DNA of 64,000 bases from Nostoc sp. XA010 (GCF_020829625.1 NZ_JAIVFX010000025.1:29561-93560), one strand, 5' to 3'. Positions 1 through 8,792 are shown, counted from the first letter of the stretch. Numbers and translations are program-made. The notes: generated from the sequence alone by a model not told the origin.

Positions 1-621
1 CAGTCATATAGCCTGAACGGATAGCGCAGTCGGTAAAACTTAGAAATGGCTATTTTATCGTTGACCCTATAGTATGTCTTTCTCTAACTCAGTTTCAAGC
101 TGTTCAGCCCTTTTAATTAATCTGAAAATTCCTTAGTTAAAACACATCTTAAAACTTTTATATATAAATTTGTTCCAGCAAACTATTTTGTTGATATTGT
201 AAGATATAGAACATTAGTGCATCATTCAAAATTGAGGATAAAAACTCGGTTTCTTTCAGTGCTTGTAAAGATCCAAAGTGAATTTACTAACTGTGCTTCC
301 ATCACTTTTACATCTACTTTAATTCTTTGAAACCTATATCTGGCAATAATTTTGACTTTTAAAGGCAACTTTTCATTTCCCTTTTTATTTACTTTAACTA
401 GTTCGTTTGAACTAGTGAATTCGATAGGATAGCCCGCCGCAAGCATACCTTACGGCGAACTATGCTATCGCAATTTTGGGAAAGCCTGAAACATCAATTT
501 TGTCGTGAATAGGAAAGAAAACTGAGTAAATAACATCGAAAAGAGTTGGATTGGGTCTTTGCCAACGCAAGTTAATCGTAGCTAAATTAAATTTTGAGTA
601 AATCAAACGAGAAAATAAATC
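1..621. other. Intergenic region, no supported gene
   Basis: AT-rich sequence upstream of the first RTX gene. A 74-codon frame on the minus strand at 222-446 resembles no family I know, and its first codons fall in what looks like a short GC-rich repeat near 430-465. I found no RNA gene or clear terminator here. Confidence 0.5.
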
Positions 622-1932
622 ATGAGCACACAAATTGGTACTCCTTTTTCTGACAACCTGTTGGGCGGTAGTGGAAATGATAATCTCCTTGGTCGCAAGG
701 GCGATGATAATCTGTTCGGTTATGAAGGCAATGATAACCTATACGGTGACGAAGGAAATGATAACCTGTTTGGCAGCAGTGGAAACGATAACCTGTTTGG
801 TGGCAGTGGAAACGATAACCTGTTTGGTGGCAGTGGAAATGATAACCTGTTTGGAGAAAAGGGAGACGACGTAATATTTGGCAGTGCTGGTAATGACATT
901 ATCAGTGGTGGGGATGGCATTGATACGCTTGATTACACTGGTTTAGGTCAAGTAATTACTCTTTTTGCCGATCGTACAGAAAAGGGTGGTGGTCTTGGTA
1001 GCGATCGACCTTCAGAGCCTCCTAGTACAGAGATCATCATTGCTGATCCAGGTTTTATAAATGTTATCGATATTTCTGGTACAGATTTAGCGTCTCTAAT
1101 CGACTTGGATGCAGAAAGATTTGATATTCTTGATGTTCCTAGAGCGATTACCATTAAAAACTTTGTCAATGTCATTGGTAGTAATCAAAATGACACAATC
1201 ATTGGTAACGAACTAAATAACATACTTATCGGTGGCAGTGGTAATGATTTCTTAGGCGGTAGCGCTGGCAATGACATCTATGATGGAGGAGATGGCATTG
1301 ATACGCTTGATTACACTGGTTTGGGTCAAGCAATTACTTTTTTCCCTGATCGCATCGAAAAAGGAAATCTCGGCACTGATCGGGAAGTCGTTCCGACTGT
1401 AATTGAGATAGTTATAGGAGATGTTGGTTTTGCCAATACCATTAATGCTTCAAGTCTAGAAAGTCCTGTTTCTGTAAATGTTGACTTATCTAAGGAATCG
1501 TTGACTGAGGTTAGTATTTCAGGGGTTGTTAATAGCATTGGCACTGTCAAAAATTTTGTCAATGTCATTGCTACAAAACAAAACGACACGATTATTGGTA
1601 ACAAGTTAAATAACATAATCAATGGTTTTGGCGGTCGAGACACTTTATCCGGAGGTGCTGCTCAGGATACATTTGTTCTGGGAGAAAAGGGTAATGTTCT
1701 TTATCGCAATTCTGGTATCGAAGACTTAGCTATCATCAAAGATTTTGTCTCTGGTGAAGACAAAATTCAACTAGCCGGTAACAGAAGTGACTATTCCTTC
1801 TTTAACCAAGGTTCGAGTAACTTTATTGCTCTGGTAGGCAATGGTAATGGTCAATTTAACTTTGGGACTGATGAGGTGATTGCATCTCTCAATAGTAGTT
1901 TCAATCTTGTTAATGACTTGATATTTGTCTAA
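622..1932 (+). CDS. RTX calcium-binding repeat protein
   Basis: A 436-aa acidic protein. Residues about 10-100 are glycine/aspartate nonapeptides of the RTX type (GGSGNDNLF and variants), which fold into calcium-binding beta-rolls. Further RTX turns lie near residues 205-220 and 340-355. There is no N-terminal signal peptide, as expected for type I secretion with a C-terminal signal. The C-terminal 80 residues (DTFVLGEKG, then IIKDFVSGEDKIQLAG) match the end module of many cyanobacterial RTX proteins. A segment of about 120 residues that begins GDGIDTLDYTGLGQ occurs twice (about residues 97-195 and 224-330). No T1SS genes are nearby. Secretion and calcium binding are inferred from the family; the biological role is unknown. 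Confidence 0.85.
   Translation: MSTQIGTPFSDNLLGGSGNDNLLGRKGDDNLFGYEGNDNLYGDEGNDNLFGSSGNDNLFGGSGNDNLFGGSGNDNLFGEKGDDVIFGSAGNDIISGGDGIDTLDYTGLGQVITLFADRTEKGGGLGSDRPSEPPSTEIIIADPGFINVIDISGTDLASLIDLDAERFDILDVPRAITIKNFVNVIGSNQNDTIIGNELNNILIGGSGNDFLGGSAGNDIYDGGDGIDTLDYTGLGQAITFFPDRIEKGNLGTDREVVPTVIEIVIGDVGFANTINASSLESPVSVNVDLSKESLTEVSISGVVNSIGTVKNFVNVIATKQNDTIIGNKLNNIINGFGGRDTLSGGAAQDTFVLGEKGNVLYRNSGIEDLAIIKDFVSGEDKIQLAGNRSDYSFFNQGSSNFIALVGNGNGQFNFGTDEVIASLNSSFNLVNDLIFV
757..855 (+). repeat. 27-bp coding tandem repeat (RTX nonapeptides)
   Basis: Near-identical 27-bp units encode GNDNLFGGS-type nonapeptides inside the RTX gene. The units differ by only a few bases, which suggests recent expansion by slippage or unequal recombination. 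Confidence 0.75.
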
Positions 1933-2019
1933 AAACAAAGCTGTTTATCTGCGGCGTTGCACATTTGCGGCATGAAAAAGCATTAGCTAATAAGTATCTC
2001 CAAAATTGAACCGAGAAGA

Positions 2020-2058
2020 CAGTTAAATTCGCTGCGACGGGCGCGGCGGATTTAACTG
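2020..2058. terminator. Hairpin downstream of RTX gene
   Basis: Two 16-base arms (2020-2035 and 2043-2058) pair with two mismatches around a 7-base loop, about 90 bases after the RTX stop codon. No strong T run follows, so this is either a weak terminator or a dispersed palindromic repeat. Confidence 0.35.
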
Positions 2059-2067
2059 CCTTATAGG

Positions 2068-2237
2068 ATGTTTGAAAAGTCTAATTTATTACTCATCGGG
2101 TAACTAGAAGTCCTGGCTATACAGGCAAAAACGGCCTGCGTGAGTTAAAAATATTGATATCGATTTTTCGTTAGTCCACAGAGCTGGACTTCGTTTCTCT
2201 AGTGGCGAATTATATTCGACCAATACTTTTCAAACAT
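2068..2237. mobile_element. MITE-like element with 13-bp terminal inverted repeats
   Basis: The perfect inverted repeats ATGTTTGAAAAGT (2068-2080) and ACTTTTCAAACAT (2225-2237) bound 170 bp with no reading frame. Size and structure fit a non-autonomous MITE moved by a transposase encoded elsewhere. No clear target-site duplication is visible. Confidence 0.5.
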
Positions 2238-2393
2238 TCTCTGAGCAATATTAACCGGGGTCATGCCATCTTGAAGGATGTAAAGGGACTCCGAAATTGA
2301 TAGTTTTATTGCTAAATAGTTCAGATCTACGATAATACTTTTAAGCTCTTGTTCCCCTGCGGTCTTAATGATAAGGTTTTCACTGGATATTAT

Positions 2394-2419
2394 TTAAGGT
2401 GGGTAATAGCCCACCTTAA
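2394..2419. terminator. Perfect 10-bp stem hairpin
   Basis: TTAAGGTGGG (2394-2403) and CCCACCTTAA (2410-2419) pair perfectly around a 6-base loop, between the converging RTX and COP23-like genes. It could act on either strand. It is followed by AT-rich sequence rather than a clean T run. Confidence 0.45.
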
Positions 2420-2502
2420 TATAATTCAGTATTTCGGTGACAGAAAAAACTATATCTTGTGGGTTTGGCAAAATTGCTCTTATCTGTTAAGTAATTGAAA
2501 TA

Positions 2503-3279
2503 TTAGCGGAACTTAACAGGATTTAAGCGAACAGAGTTAGGCTGAGACTGACGACGAATTGCTACTCCATTGCGGAGATTTCTCGCGGTACCTCCATCTT
2601 TGCGATCAAGGAAAGGTTTCAGATTAATCCCACTTCTAGACGAACTAACCCGATTATTGCCACTGCCTAGAAGTGTACGTCCTAAATTATATAATTCGTT
2701 GCCTCCACGACTGCGATCGCCATAAGTGTTAACGGCTATAGTCTGTTGTCCGCTATCAGCAGTAGTCAAGTTCTGAAAAATACTATTGCGGATAACAACA
2801 GGATCTTTCCCAGGAGGTACTGTCAGTACAATTCTACAGGTTGGGTTGGCTTCTGTTGTGACGCAGACAATATTTTCGTTATTTTCTACAGATGTCTGGA
2901 GTTCTTGTAAGCCATCTGGGCGATAAAGTTCTAAACGACTGGCAATTGCTGTACAACGCCTTTGTGCATCCCAACCACCGCCCAAAGTCGCAGGCGCAGC
3001 CCAAGCAAAGTATTGCCCTGGTTGACTTTGTGGCTGATACATAACGGTGTACTGACCATTGTAAGTCTGACACGTAAACCGAGTTGTACCGTCAGCTGAG
3101 GGTGAAGGTGGTATACCTGTTGATGTGTCTATTGGTACTGATGACCCACCTGATGGTACTGTTGGTACGACAACGCCATCGCCAGTAGAGTCATATTGCG
3201 CCATTGCTACGGAATTGCCCAGACACAAAGATAAGCCAAGACTACCCAAAGATATCAATCGAAGCAGTTGTGATGACAT
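2503..3279 (-). CDS. COP23-like exported protein
   Basis: A 258-aa protein with an N-terminal signal peptide (hydrophobic stretch ending in SVAMAQ, cleavage about residue 28). Its mature part carries the hallmarks of the cyanobacterial COP23 (circadian oscillating polypeptide) family: FTCQTYNGQYTVMY, then RRCTAIASRLELYR, then VCVTTEANPTCRIVLTVP. The four cysteines probably form two disulfides. COP23 proteins are membrane- or envelope-associated with rhythmic expression in some cyanobacteria, and their biochemical function is unknown. The C-terminal 60 residues are basic, low-complexity and probably disordered. It stands alone, with its 3' end facing the RTX gene. Confidence 0.75.
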   Translation of the reverse strand: MSSQLLRLISLGSLGLSLCLGNSVAMAQYDSTGDGVVVPTVPSGGSSVPIDTSTGIPPSPSADGTTRFTCQTYNGQYTVMYQPQSQPGQYFAWAAPATLGGGWDAQRRCTAIASRLELYRPDGLQELQTSVENNENIVCVTTEANPTCRIVLTVPPGKDPVVIRNSIFQNLTTADSGQQTIAVNTYGDRSRGGNELYNLGRTLLGSGNNRVSSSRSGINLKPFLDRKDGGTARNLRNGVAIRRQSQPNSVRLNPVKFR

Positions 3280-3359
3280 AAATCATCCTCCAGTAGAAAT
3301 AGGTGGGGAATTGATAGTTTAATTGACGAATAATTCTATGTTTTGATTCATCAAAAAGG

Positions 3360-3782
3360 CTATTTTTTTTCCTCTGTTGCTTTTTTCTCTTCGAGTAGCT
3401 TTTTCACCCGTGCTTTAATTTCTAGATGACGCCCTACTCCTTTGACATTGCCTCTAATTTCTCTTTGTGTATAAGTTTTGTAACGGTTCAGATTTTCTTC
3501 TGCTAGTTTTGTAAACTCAGGCGCTTGGAGATTTTTCGGGTTGAGAATAGCAAATTGACGCGCCGCTAAAGACGCTTCCATCCATTTTTTATCATCAGCT
3601 AGAGCTGTAATTCTAGCTTTAATTAATTCTGGTTGATCTGGATACAGCGAAGAATCCCCAAAGGGGCTGACGCACCCCAGCACTTTTATGCTTAAACTAA
3701 GCCAGGAAAATACTTGAAAATTTTGTCTATATATGCTAAAGCAAATTATTTGGATCAATACCTTGAGATTGTAAATAGGCAA
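3360..3782 (-). pseudogene. Remnant resembling the N-terminal part of an M48-type zinc peptidase
   Basis: A 140-codon frame whose middle (SSLYPDQPELIKARITAL, then a helical AARQFAILNPKN stretch, then EENLNRYKTY) resembles the helical repeat region N-terminal to the catalytic domain in some large cyanobacterial M48 metallopeptidases. No HExxH or other catalytic motif remains, and the C-terminus is a short lysine/glutamate-rich tail. Its start overlaps the 3' end of the Uma2 gene by 47 bases and there is no convincing signal peptide. I read it as a decayed gene fragment, but a small expressed helical protein cannot be excluded. The family assignment is from memory of the sequence pattern. Confidence 0.35.
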
Positions 3783-4467
3783 TTAGGCGTTCTTTTTGCT
3801 GGCGTTCCTGTTCAATTTGCTCTACCGCCCAAAGGAACAAATTACCTGCCTCATCCCACCACCGCAACCAGTAACCAGTTCTAGCTTCTTTTGTTCCTTG
3901 CCAAGTTCCCAGAAATAAACCCATTGAATCAATCCAATGACGACCATTTTCATCAGGTTGCTTTAACTCGTAGCGGCTATTTTCGAGTTGGTAAAATTCT
4001 AACAAACCGCCATTTGGGTCAAAAATCACGTAAATTGGAACTTGAAGAATCTGCTCATAAAAAAACCATTTTCCTGGTGGATAAGTTCGCTTAAAAGAGT
4101 ATTCTCCACCCTCAGCATCAGATAGAAATTCCATCACAATTGCCGGAATATCCCCGTCTAAATTGGGTGTATAGCTTTTGCGTTCTCCTAAAACTTGATT
4201 TACCGATGGTACATAAACCCAGCCGGGTGCTTTAGCAACAAATTGCCCGTTTATCGTTGCACAAAGTCCAAAATTCGAGGCTATCAACATCTGCGGTTGG
4301 ATGAAACCACTTATCTCAAGGCTTTCGCGCAAAGCACCAGCTAATAGTGGCTGACCTGTATTTTCCACTGGTTCATCCTTTAGGTGAAAATCTGCGGGCA
4401 ACGCTTCCCAAGATATTACCAGTTCTGTTGAAGATTTGGTTTCACCGAGTTGGGTTGTCATAAACAC
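3736..4467 (-). CDS. Uma2-family (DUF820) putative endonuclease
   Basis: A 243-aa protein of the Uma2/DUF820 family, a PD-(D/E)xK-nuclease-like fold greatly expanded in cyanobacteria. Recognisable elements are the PGWVYVPSVNQVLGERKSY region, the acidic AIVMEFLSDAEG strand carrying the presumed catalytic acid, KWFFYEQILQVPIYVIFDP, and a C-terminal coiled coil (EQIEQERQQKERLIAYLQSQ) typical of the group. DNA cleavage has rarely been shown for this family, so function is inferred. It is monocistronic and overlaps the adjacent peptidase remnant at its 3' end. Confidence 0.75.
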   Translation of the reverse strand: MFMTTQLGETKSSTELVISWEALPADFHLKDEPVENTGQPLLAGALRESLEISGFIQPQMLIASNFGLCATINGQFVAKAPGWVYVPSVNQVLGERKSYTPNLDGDIPAIVMEFLSDAEGGEYSFKRTYPPGKWFFYEQILQVPIYVIFDPNGGLLEFYQLENSRYELKQPDENGRHWIDSMGLFLGTWQGTKEARTGYWLRWWDEAGNLFLWAVEQIEQERQQKERLIAYLQSQGIDPNNLL

Positions 4468-4663
4468 CCCTTTTTATTGATTTGTCTTTATTTTATGGGC
4501 GATCGCAGTTATTTTACAACGTCGCCGTTTGTGATGCGATGCCTACGACGGTTAAAGCCAACACACAAAATTAAAACACAAAAAACCCCGGCGAAACTAA
4601 CCGAGGTAAGAGAGAGAGGTACGAATGACAATGAGATATAGCGATACCGAAATCTAAAAAATC

Positions 4664-4834
4664 TTAGCTAACGGTAAAACCAACCAAAACTATAGTTGTG
4701 ACAATTAAAGTCGCAAAAAGAGCCTGTAAAACATATTTACGTTGTTCCCAAATTGCCGGGTACTCGGCGTAGTACATCTTGGGTTCAGCTGCGTAGTTAT
4801 TGATAATGCCGTCTTCGTTTATTGTGGTATACAT
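4664..4834 (-). CDS. Ssl1498-family light-harvesting-like small protein
   Basis: A 56-aa protein that is easy to miss. The frame begins MYTTINEDGIINNYA, continues EPKMYYAEYPAIWEQRKYV, and ends in one hydrophobic helix (about residues 37-54) closing GFTVS. The layout (a short acidic N-terminus with NNYA and EPK, an aromatic stretch, then one transmembrane span) matches the Ssl1498 family of light-harvesting-like thylakoid proteins in cyanobacteria. Partner and exact role are not established. It has its own AT-rich upstream region and is not in an operon. Confidence 0.7.
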   Translation of the reverse strand: MYTTINEDGIINNYAAEPKMYYAEYPAIWEQRKYVLQALFATLIVTTIVLVGFTVS

Positions 4835-5057
4835 AATTTTTCTCTTTTTTATTTACTTATGTAACTAAATTTAACAATATTGTTACAAAACGTCAAGAGG
4901 ACTTGACAAAAAAAGTCTGATGGTATTAATAAAAGTTGCTTATCAGGCATAGGAGATTTAGGCGAAGCTGCTCCAGCCGCCGAAAGCGTCATAATATTAC
5001 GCAATTTTTTAAATCGCAAAATAAAAGGGTAGAGCGTGGATGAAGTAAAATCTACAT

Positions 5058-6104
5058 CTAATTCTTCATCACCGCATCCAATAGCACATTGGCATCAAAG
5101 CGGACTACATCTGTGCAAGGTAGCCCAGTTTCTGCTATTGTTTGAGCGATGCTTTCCTCTGCCGCAGATTCATCTAGATGGGCTGTGTTCAGCGCTATAC
5201 CTACTACAGGAACACTTCCAAAAGCACCACCGGCACTAGCAACAGTTTCATAAAGCCGAATCACTTCTGGTAAAGGTGGAATTAGTACATGGGGATGATT
5301 ACGTACATGAACTTGTCCCGCGCGATGTGCTAACAGCAGTTGGGTTGGTTGCGAACCACGGATTAGGGGTAAGGTTGCCGTTGAACCAGGGTGTAGCAGT
5401 GAACCTTGTCCTTCAATGTGCAAAATGTCGTGGTTTTTGCCATAGCGCATAACTATCTGTTCCACAGCACCGGCGGCAAAGTCTACCCGCACAGCATCTA
5501 AAGCCACGCCGTCCCCTTCTAACATCACTCCAGTTTGACCGGTGGCGAGGAATTTAGAACGCCAACCTCGCTGTTTTGATGCCCAATGTAACTCTAGACT
5601 AGTTGACATTTTACCGATCGCCATGTCAGTTCCCACTGTCAAAACCCGCCGACAGGAAAGGGTGCGTGCCATTCCACTAGCAACAGTTATATTAGGCGGC
5701 TCTTTGCGTACATCCCAAATTACTTGCCCTGGTTTTAGCAGTGCATTTAACTCTGGTATGTTTGCCATTGGTGTATGTAAACCATTTACCAGGGACATTC
5801 CAGCTTTTAGAGCGTCTTTGATTTCCAGCCAGTAATCATCTGGTAAAGCACCACCTCCTGGAGCAATGCCTATTACCAAGATTTCTGGCTTGTATTCAAG
5901 GGCTGCGGCTACAGATGCTACTATTGGGACATCACGTTTGATATTAGTTAATTCTGGTAGGGATTTGCCAGCACACTCGCGATCGATTACGGCTACGATT
6001 GGGGCTTCACTGTAACGTAAAATTGCTAGCCCTGTTTTGCCGTGATGCCCAGTAATTCCTTCATGTAGCAAGATAGCTACTCGTTGATTAAGTGGTAGTC
6101 GCAC
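5058..6104 (-). CDS. DUF1611 / DgcN-like protein (putative D-glutamate N-acetyltransferase)
   Basis: A 348-aa DUF1611 protein. The N-terminal half is Rossmann-like (PIVAVIDRECAGKS, VIGIAPGGG). The C-terminal half has a P-loop-like VGTDMAIGKMS, then ATGQTGVML and IEGQGSLLHP, all typical of the family. Characterised members (DgcN) act with the enolase-superfamily enzyme DgcA in D-glutamate degradation: DgcN acetylates D-glutamate and DgcA racemises the product. The start lies inside the last codons of the upstream epimerase gene (17-base overlap), so the two are translationally coupled. Substrate specificity here is inferred from family and pairing. The protein is cytosolic. Confidence 0.75.
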   Translation of the reverse strand: MRLPLNQRVAILLHEGITGHHGKTGLAILRYSEAPIVAVIDRECAGKSLPELTNIKRDVPIVASVAAALEYKPEILVIGIAPGGGALPDDYWLEIKDALKAGMSLVNGLHTPMANIPELNALLKPGQVIWDVRKEPPNITVASGMARTLSCRRVLTVGTDMAIGKMSTSLELHWASKQRGWRSKFLATGQTGVMLEGDGVALDAVRVDFAAGAVEQIVMRYGKNHDILHIEGQGSLLHPGSTATLPLIRGSQPTQLLLAHRAGQVHVRNHPHVLIPPLPEVIRLYETVASAGGAFGSVPVVGIALNTAHLDESAAEESIAQTIAETGLPCTDVVRFDANVLLDAVMKN

Positions 6105-7140
6105 TGTGTTGTACCCCCAAACCTGGTAAATCGTTTGGCAAAACTTTTCCTTCTTTTAGCAATGCACCCGTAAAGGGATCATCGATTAAATTGAGGTGAC
6201 TGTCTAAATCTAGATAATCAGCTAGTGGCGCTAGCTGTAATGCTGCTGTATTAGCTAGCGAACTGTCAGAATAGCAACCAAACATTACTTGCAACCGATA
6301 TGCTCGCGCTGTATGTACCATTCGCATTGCTTCGGTTAGTCCCCCTGATTTCATCAGTTTGATATTAATACCATCTACGTAGTTTGCCAAGTGGGGAATA
6401 TCGGAGCTTGTGAAACAACTTTCATCGACAAATATGGGCAGGGGAGAGTGTTCTTTGAGTTTTGCTAAACTTTTTTCTTCTCCCCGTGGCAATGGCTGTT
6501 CTACATATTTTATACCTAAATTAGCTAGCCAATTGCACATTGCGATCGCATCTTCCAAGCTCCAACCCCCGTTGGCATCAACGAAAAATTCTAGTAATGG
6601 TGCTTCTTCTTGCACTGCTAATAGCATTTTTTTATCTGCATCTATACCATCTGGACTACCTAGCTTCACCTTGAAAAGGCGGACATCAGTAAATTGTAAC
6701 CAGTCTCGCGCTCTAGCCTTGGCTCCTTCTGGTGAATTAATCCCAATTGTGACAGAAGTCGGTACTATTTGGTTGCGATCGAGTCCCCAAATTTGCCACA
6801 AGGGTAATCCTACGCGCTTACCCAACCAGTCGTGCATTGCGATATCCAAGGCAGCTTTAGCAGCAGAAGGAACCTGGTTTTGTGTTAAAACTCGCTCAAT
6901 TTCCTGTCGCTGTAAGGGGCTGAATGCTTGCAACAGTGGCACAACTTGCTGTAGGGCGTCTTTGATTGTATCAGTTGATTGTCGATGATTACCCACACCG
7001 AATGGTGATGCTTCCCCCCAGCCTTCGATCCCATCTTGTGAAATTCTCACCCATACATTAGTTGTCTGTGCCGTTGTACCCCGACTAATAGTCAACGGAA
7101 ACCTTTTTTTTACTGTAAATAACTTTATATTTATTTGCAT
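6088..7140 (-). CDS. Dipeptide epimerase / DgcA-like enolase-superfamily enzyme
   Basis: A 350-aa member of the mandelate racemase/muconate lactonizing branch of the enolase superfamily. The barrel motifs are visible: the catalytic KxK in FKVKLGSP, metal ligands in DANGGW, EQPLP and DES, and the second catalytic lysine in INIKLMKSGG. Family members epimerise L-Ala-D/L-Glu dipeptides or, as DgcA, N-acetyl-glutamate. I start it at MQINIKLFTV; an in-frame ATG nine codons upstream (7167) adds only a non-homologous extension. The overlap with the DUF1611 gene argues for the DgcA role or for recycling D-Glu from peptidoglycan peptides. Confidence 0.8.
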   Translation of the reverse strand: MQINIKLFTVKKRFPLTISRGTTAQTTNVWVRISQDGIEGWGEASPFGVGNHRQSTDTIKDALQQVVPLLQAFSPLQRQEIERVLTQNQVPSAAKAALDIAMHDWLGKRVGLPLWQIWGLDRNQIVPTSVTIGINSPEGAKARARDWLQFTDVRLFKVKLGSPDGIDADKKMLLAVQEEAPLLEFFVDANGGWSLEDAIAMCNWLANLGIKYVEQPLPRGEEKSLAKLKEHSPLPIFVDESCFTSSDIPHLANYVDGINIKLMKSGGLTEAMRMVHTARAYRLQVMFGCYSDSSLANTAALQLAPLADYLDLDSHLNLIDDPFTGALLKEGKVLPNDLPGLGVQHSATTT

Positions 7141-7253
7141 ACTGGTTATACATATTATATTATGCAAAGCCAGTGTAAGTTCAAAGTTTAGATTATTGGA
7201 TATCTCTGTTATACTTTTTTACATTCATTGCTTAATAACTATTATTTTTCTTT

Positions 7254-7805
7254 ATGAATAAATTAAAAAAATGGAAGATTTTAAAATCAAAAATGGTTTT
7301 AGATCATCCTTGGTGTCAGGTGAGGCAGGATGAAATAGAATTACCGAATGGTAAAATTATAGATGATTATTTTGTCAGTATTAAGCCTGACGTTGCGATG
7401 GTTTTACCTATTACTAGTAGCAAAGAGATAATTTTTGTCCGGCAATACAGACATGCCGTAGGTGAATTTTTCTTAGAACTGCCAGCAGGTAATTTTGACC
7501 CAACAAAAGAGAGTGCAGAAGTAGCAGCAATTAGAGAACTGACAGAAGAAACTGGTTATATTCCTGAAGAATTTAGAAAAATCGGAATTTTATACGATAA
7601 GCCGAGTAAAGATACTAATCAAATACATTTATTTTTAGCAGAGAATGTGAGCAAAGTTGGAGAGCAGCAACTAGATATTACAGAAGAGATTGAAGTTGTA
7701 TTAATTCCCGTAAAATCAGTTTTAAACAAAATTGTCCAAGGTGAAATTTCTGTGGCGGGAACTATTGCGGCTCTCTTCTTAGGTTTAAACTTTATTAATT
7801 ATTAA
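7254..7805 (+). CDS. Nudix hydrolase, ADP-ribose pyrophosphatase-like
   Basis: A 183-aa Nudix protein. The Nudix box spans about residues 81-103 (G, five residues, E, then AAIRELTEETGYI), with the RELTEE acids binding the metal ions. The preceding IIFVRQYRHAVGEFFLELPAG is characteristic of the ADP-sugar pyrophosphatase subgroup, which cleaves ADP-ribose to AMP and ribose-5-phosphate. It is divergent from the epimerase operon and appears monocistronic. The start is followed by a lysine-rich N-terminus in an AT-rich segment. Confidence 0.85.
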   Translation: MNKLKKWKILKSKMVLDHPWCQVRQDEIELPNGKIIDDYFVSIKPDVAMVLPITSSKEIIFVRQYRHAVGEFFLELPAGNFDPTKESAEVAAIRELTEETGYIPEEFRKIGILYDKPSKDTNQIHLFLAENVSKVGEQQLDITEEIEVVLIPVKSVLNKIVQGEISVAGTIAALFLGLNFINY

Positions 7806-7997
7806 TAATCCTGGTATCTCTCTTCGGTTTTGTAAAAAAATACTTGATACGAATTATATTTTGAAGCTTTTAAAGCATATTTTTTGGGAGTTTTGGCATA
7901 GAATATTATTAATAAAGTTTCCATATAATGTCCTTGTAAAGATGATATACAGAATTTTTCTGTATATAACTGTTACTATGCTAAGGACAGAGGGCAA

Positions 7998-8411
7998 GTG
8001 ACTAAATTAAGATTAGCGGTTCGTAACGTGGATGTTCTAATTGAGTCAATAAGAAGCTTTGAAAAGGATCTTGGCAGGCTGAGTGAAGATGAGAAAGCCG
8101 CAGCGATTCAAAAAATTAATGATTGCGCCAGCCTCTTCCCAACTCAAAAAGCTGACGTTTATCGTAAGTTGCGTCGTCTTCCCCTACCATCAGATATTAA
8201 TGGCTATGAATCTTCGCTGTACACGCTAAGGGTTTCGCAGAAACTAAGGGTGATTTTGACAGTTGACGAAGATCCAATTTTTGGGCAAGTTATTTTTACT
8301 CTTTTTCGAGTGGTTAAACACGATGAGCTAGATAAAGCATATAAAGGTGTGGCAGAGTCTTTGTATCAAGGATTACTTCACCAAAATCAAGAAACTGCCC
8401 GGATCTCGTAA
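7998..8411 (+). CDS. RelE/ParE-like protein, first gene of a twin pair
   Basis: A 137-aa protein of unknown function. Residues about 50-115 look like the RelE/ParE toxin fold: KADVYRKLRRLPLP, then ESSLYTLRVSQKLRVIL, then a final beta strand and FRVVKHDELDKAY. The N-terminal 45 residues form a helical arm. The start is GTG, the most upstream plausible one, with GAGGG just before it. The next gene begins six bases after the stop codon, so they form an operon. No DNA-binding antitoxin is next to it. Assignment rests on the pattern of strands and basic residues and is an inference. Confidence 0.55.
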   Translation: MTKLRLAVRNVDVLIESIRSFEKDLGRLSEDEKAAAIQKINDCASLFPTQKADVYRKLRRLPLPSDINGYESSLYTLRVSQKLRVILTVDEDPIFGQVIFTLFRVVKHDELDKAYKGVAESLYQGLLHQNQETARIS

Positions 8412-8417
8412 TGGTTT

Positions 8418-8753
8418 ATGGCACAAACCCTTACTCTGTGTGATGAATACGGCATTATTTATCAAGCCATGAAGATTTTGCCAGATGACGAGCTAAAGAT
8501 TGCTTTTCTTGAAGCCTTGGCAGAGCTTGAAGATAACGAGTGTCACAGAACAAGAAAATTTCCAAAAACGAGGCTGCACAAAGTAAAAGGTGTGAAGCAG
8601 GCAATTTATCGTGCTGATATTGATAAAGTCTCAGGTTGGCGCATCCACGTTCAATACGCTAATGGGCAAATTCATCTTAAGGATATTATCGCAGGGCAAA
8701 GACACGATGATGTAATTGAGGTGATTAAATCTAAAAAGGCACGCTATGAGTAA
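8418..8753 (+). CDS. RelE-like protein, second gene of a twin pair
   Basis: A 111-aa protein. The N-terminal 45 residues are helical and acidic (DDELKIAFLEALAELEDNE). The C-terminal part (TRLHKVKGVKQAIYRADI, SGWRIHVQYANGQIHLKDII, GQRHDDVIEVIKSKKARYE) has the strand order and basic residues of RelE-type mRNA interferases. The gene could be a toxin whose N-terminal arm helps neutralise it, or the partner of the preceding gene. An overlapping TAATG at the upstream stop is out of frame, so the ATG at 8418 is the start. I do not know a described system with this pairing. Confidence 0.55.
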   Translation: MAQTLTLCDEYGIIYQAMKILPDDELKIAFLEALAELEDNECHRTRKFPKTRLHKVKGVKQAIYRADIDKVSGWRIHVQYANGQIHLKDIIAGQRHDDVIEVIKSKKARYE

Positions 8754-8792
8754 TTTTCAGTATTAAATAGTACGGTACCTAAACAAATTTTT

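Noticed and set aside
222..446. 74-codon minus-strand frame upstream of the first RTX gene
   Set aside because: No recognisable domain, no ribosome binding site, and its start appears to lie in a short repeat.
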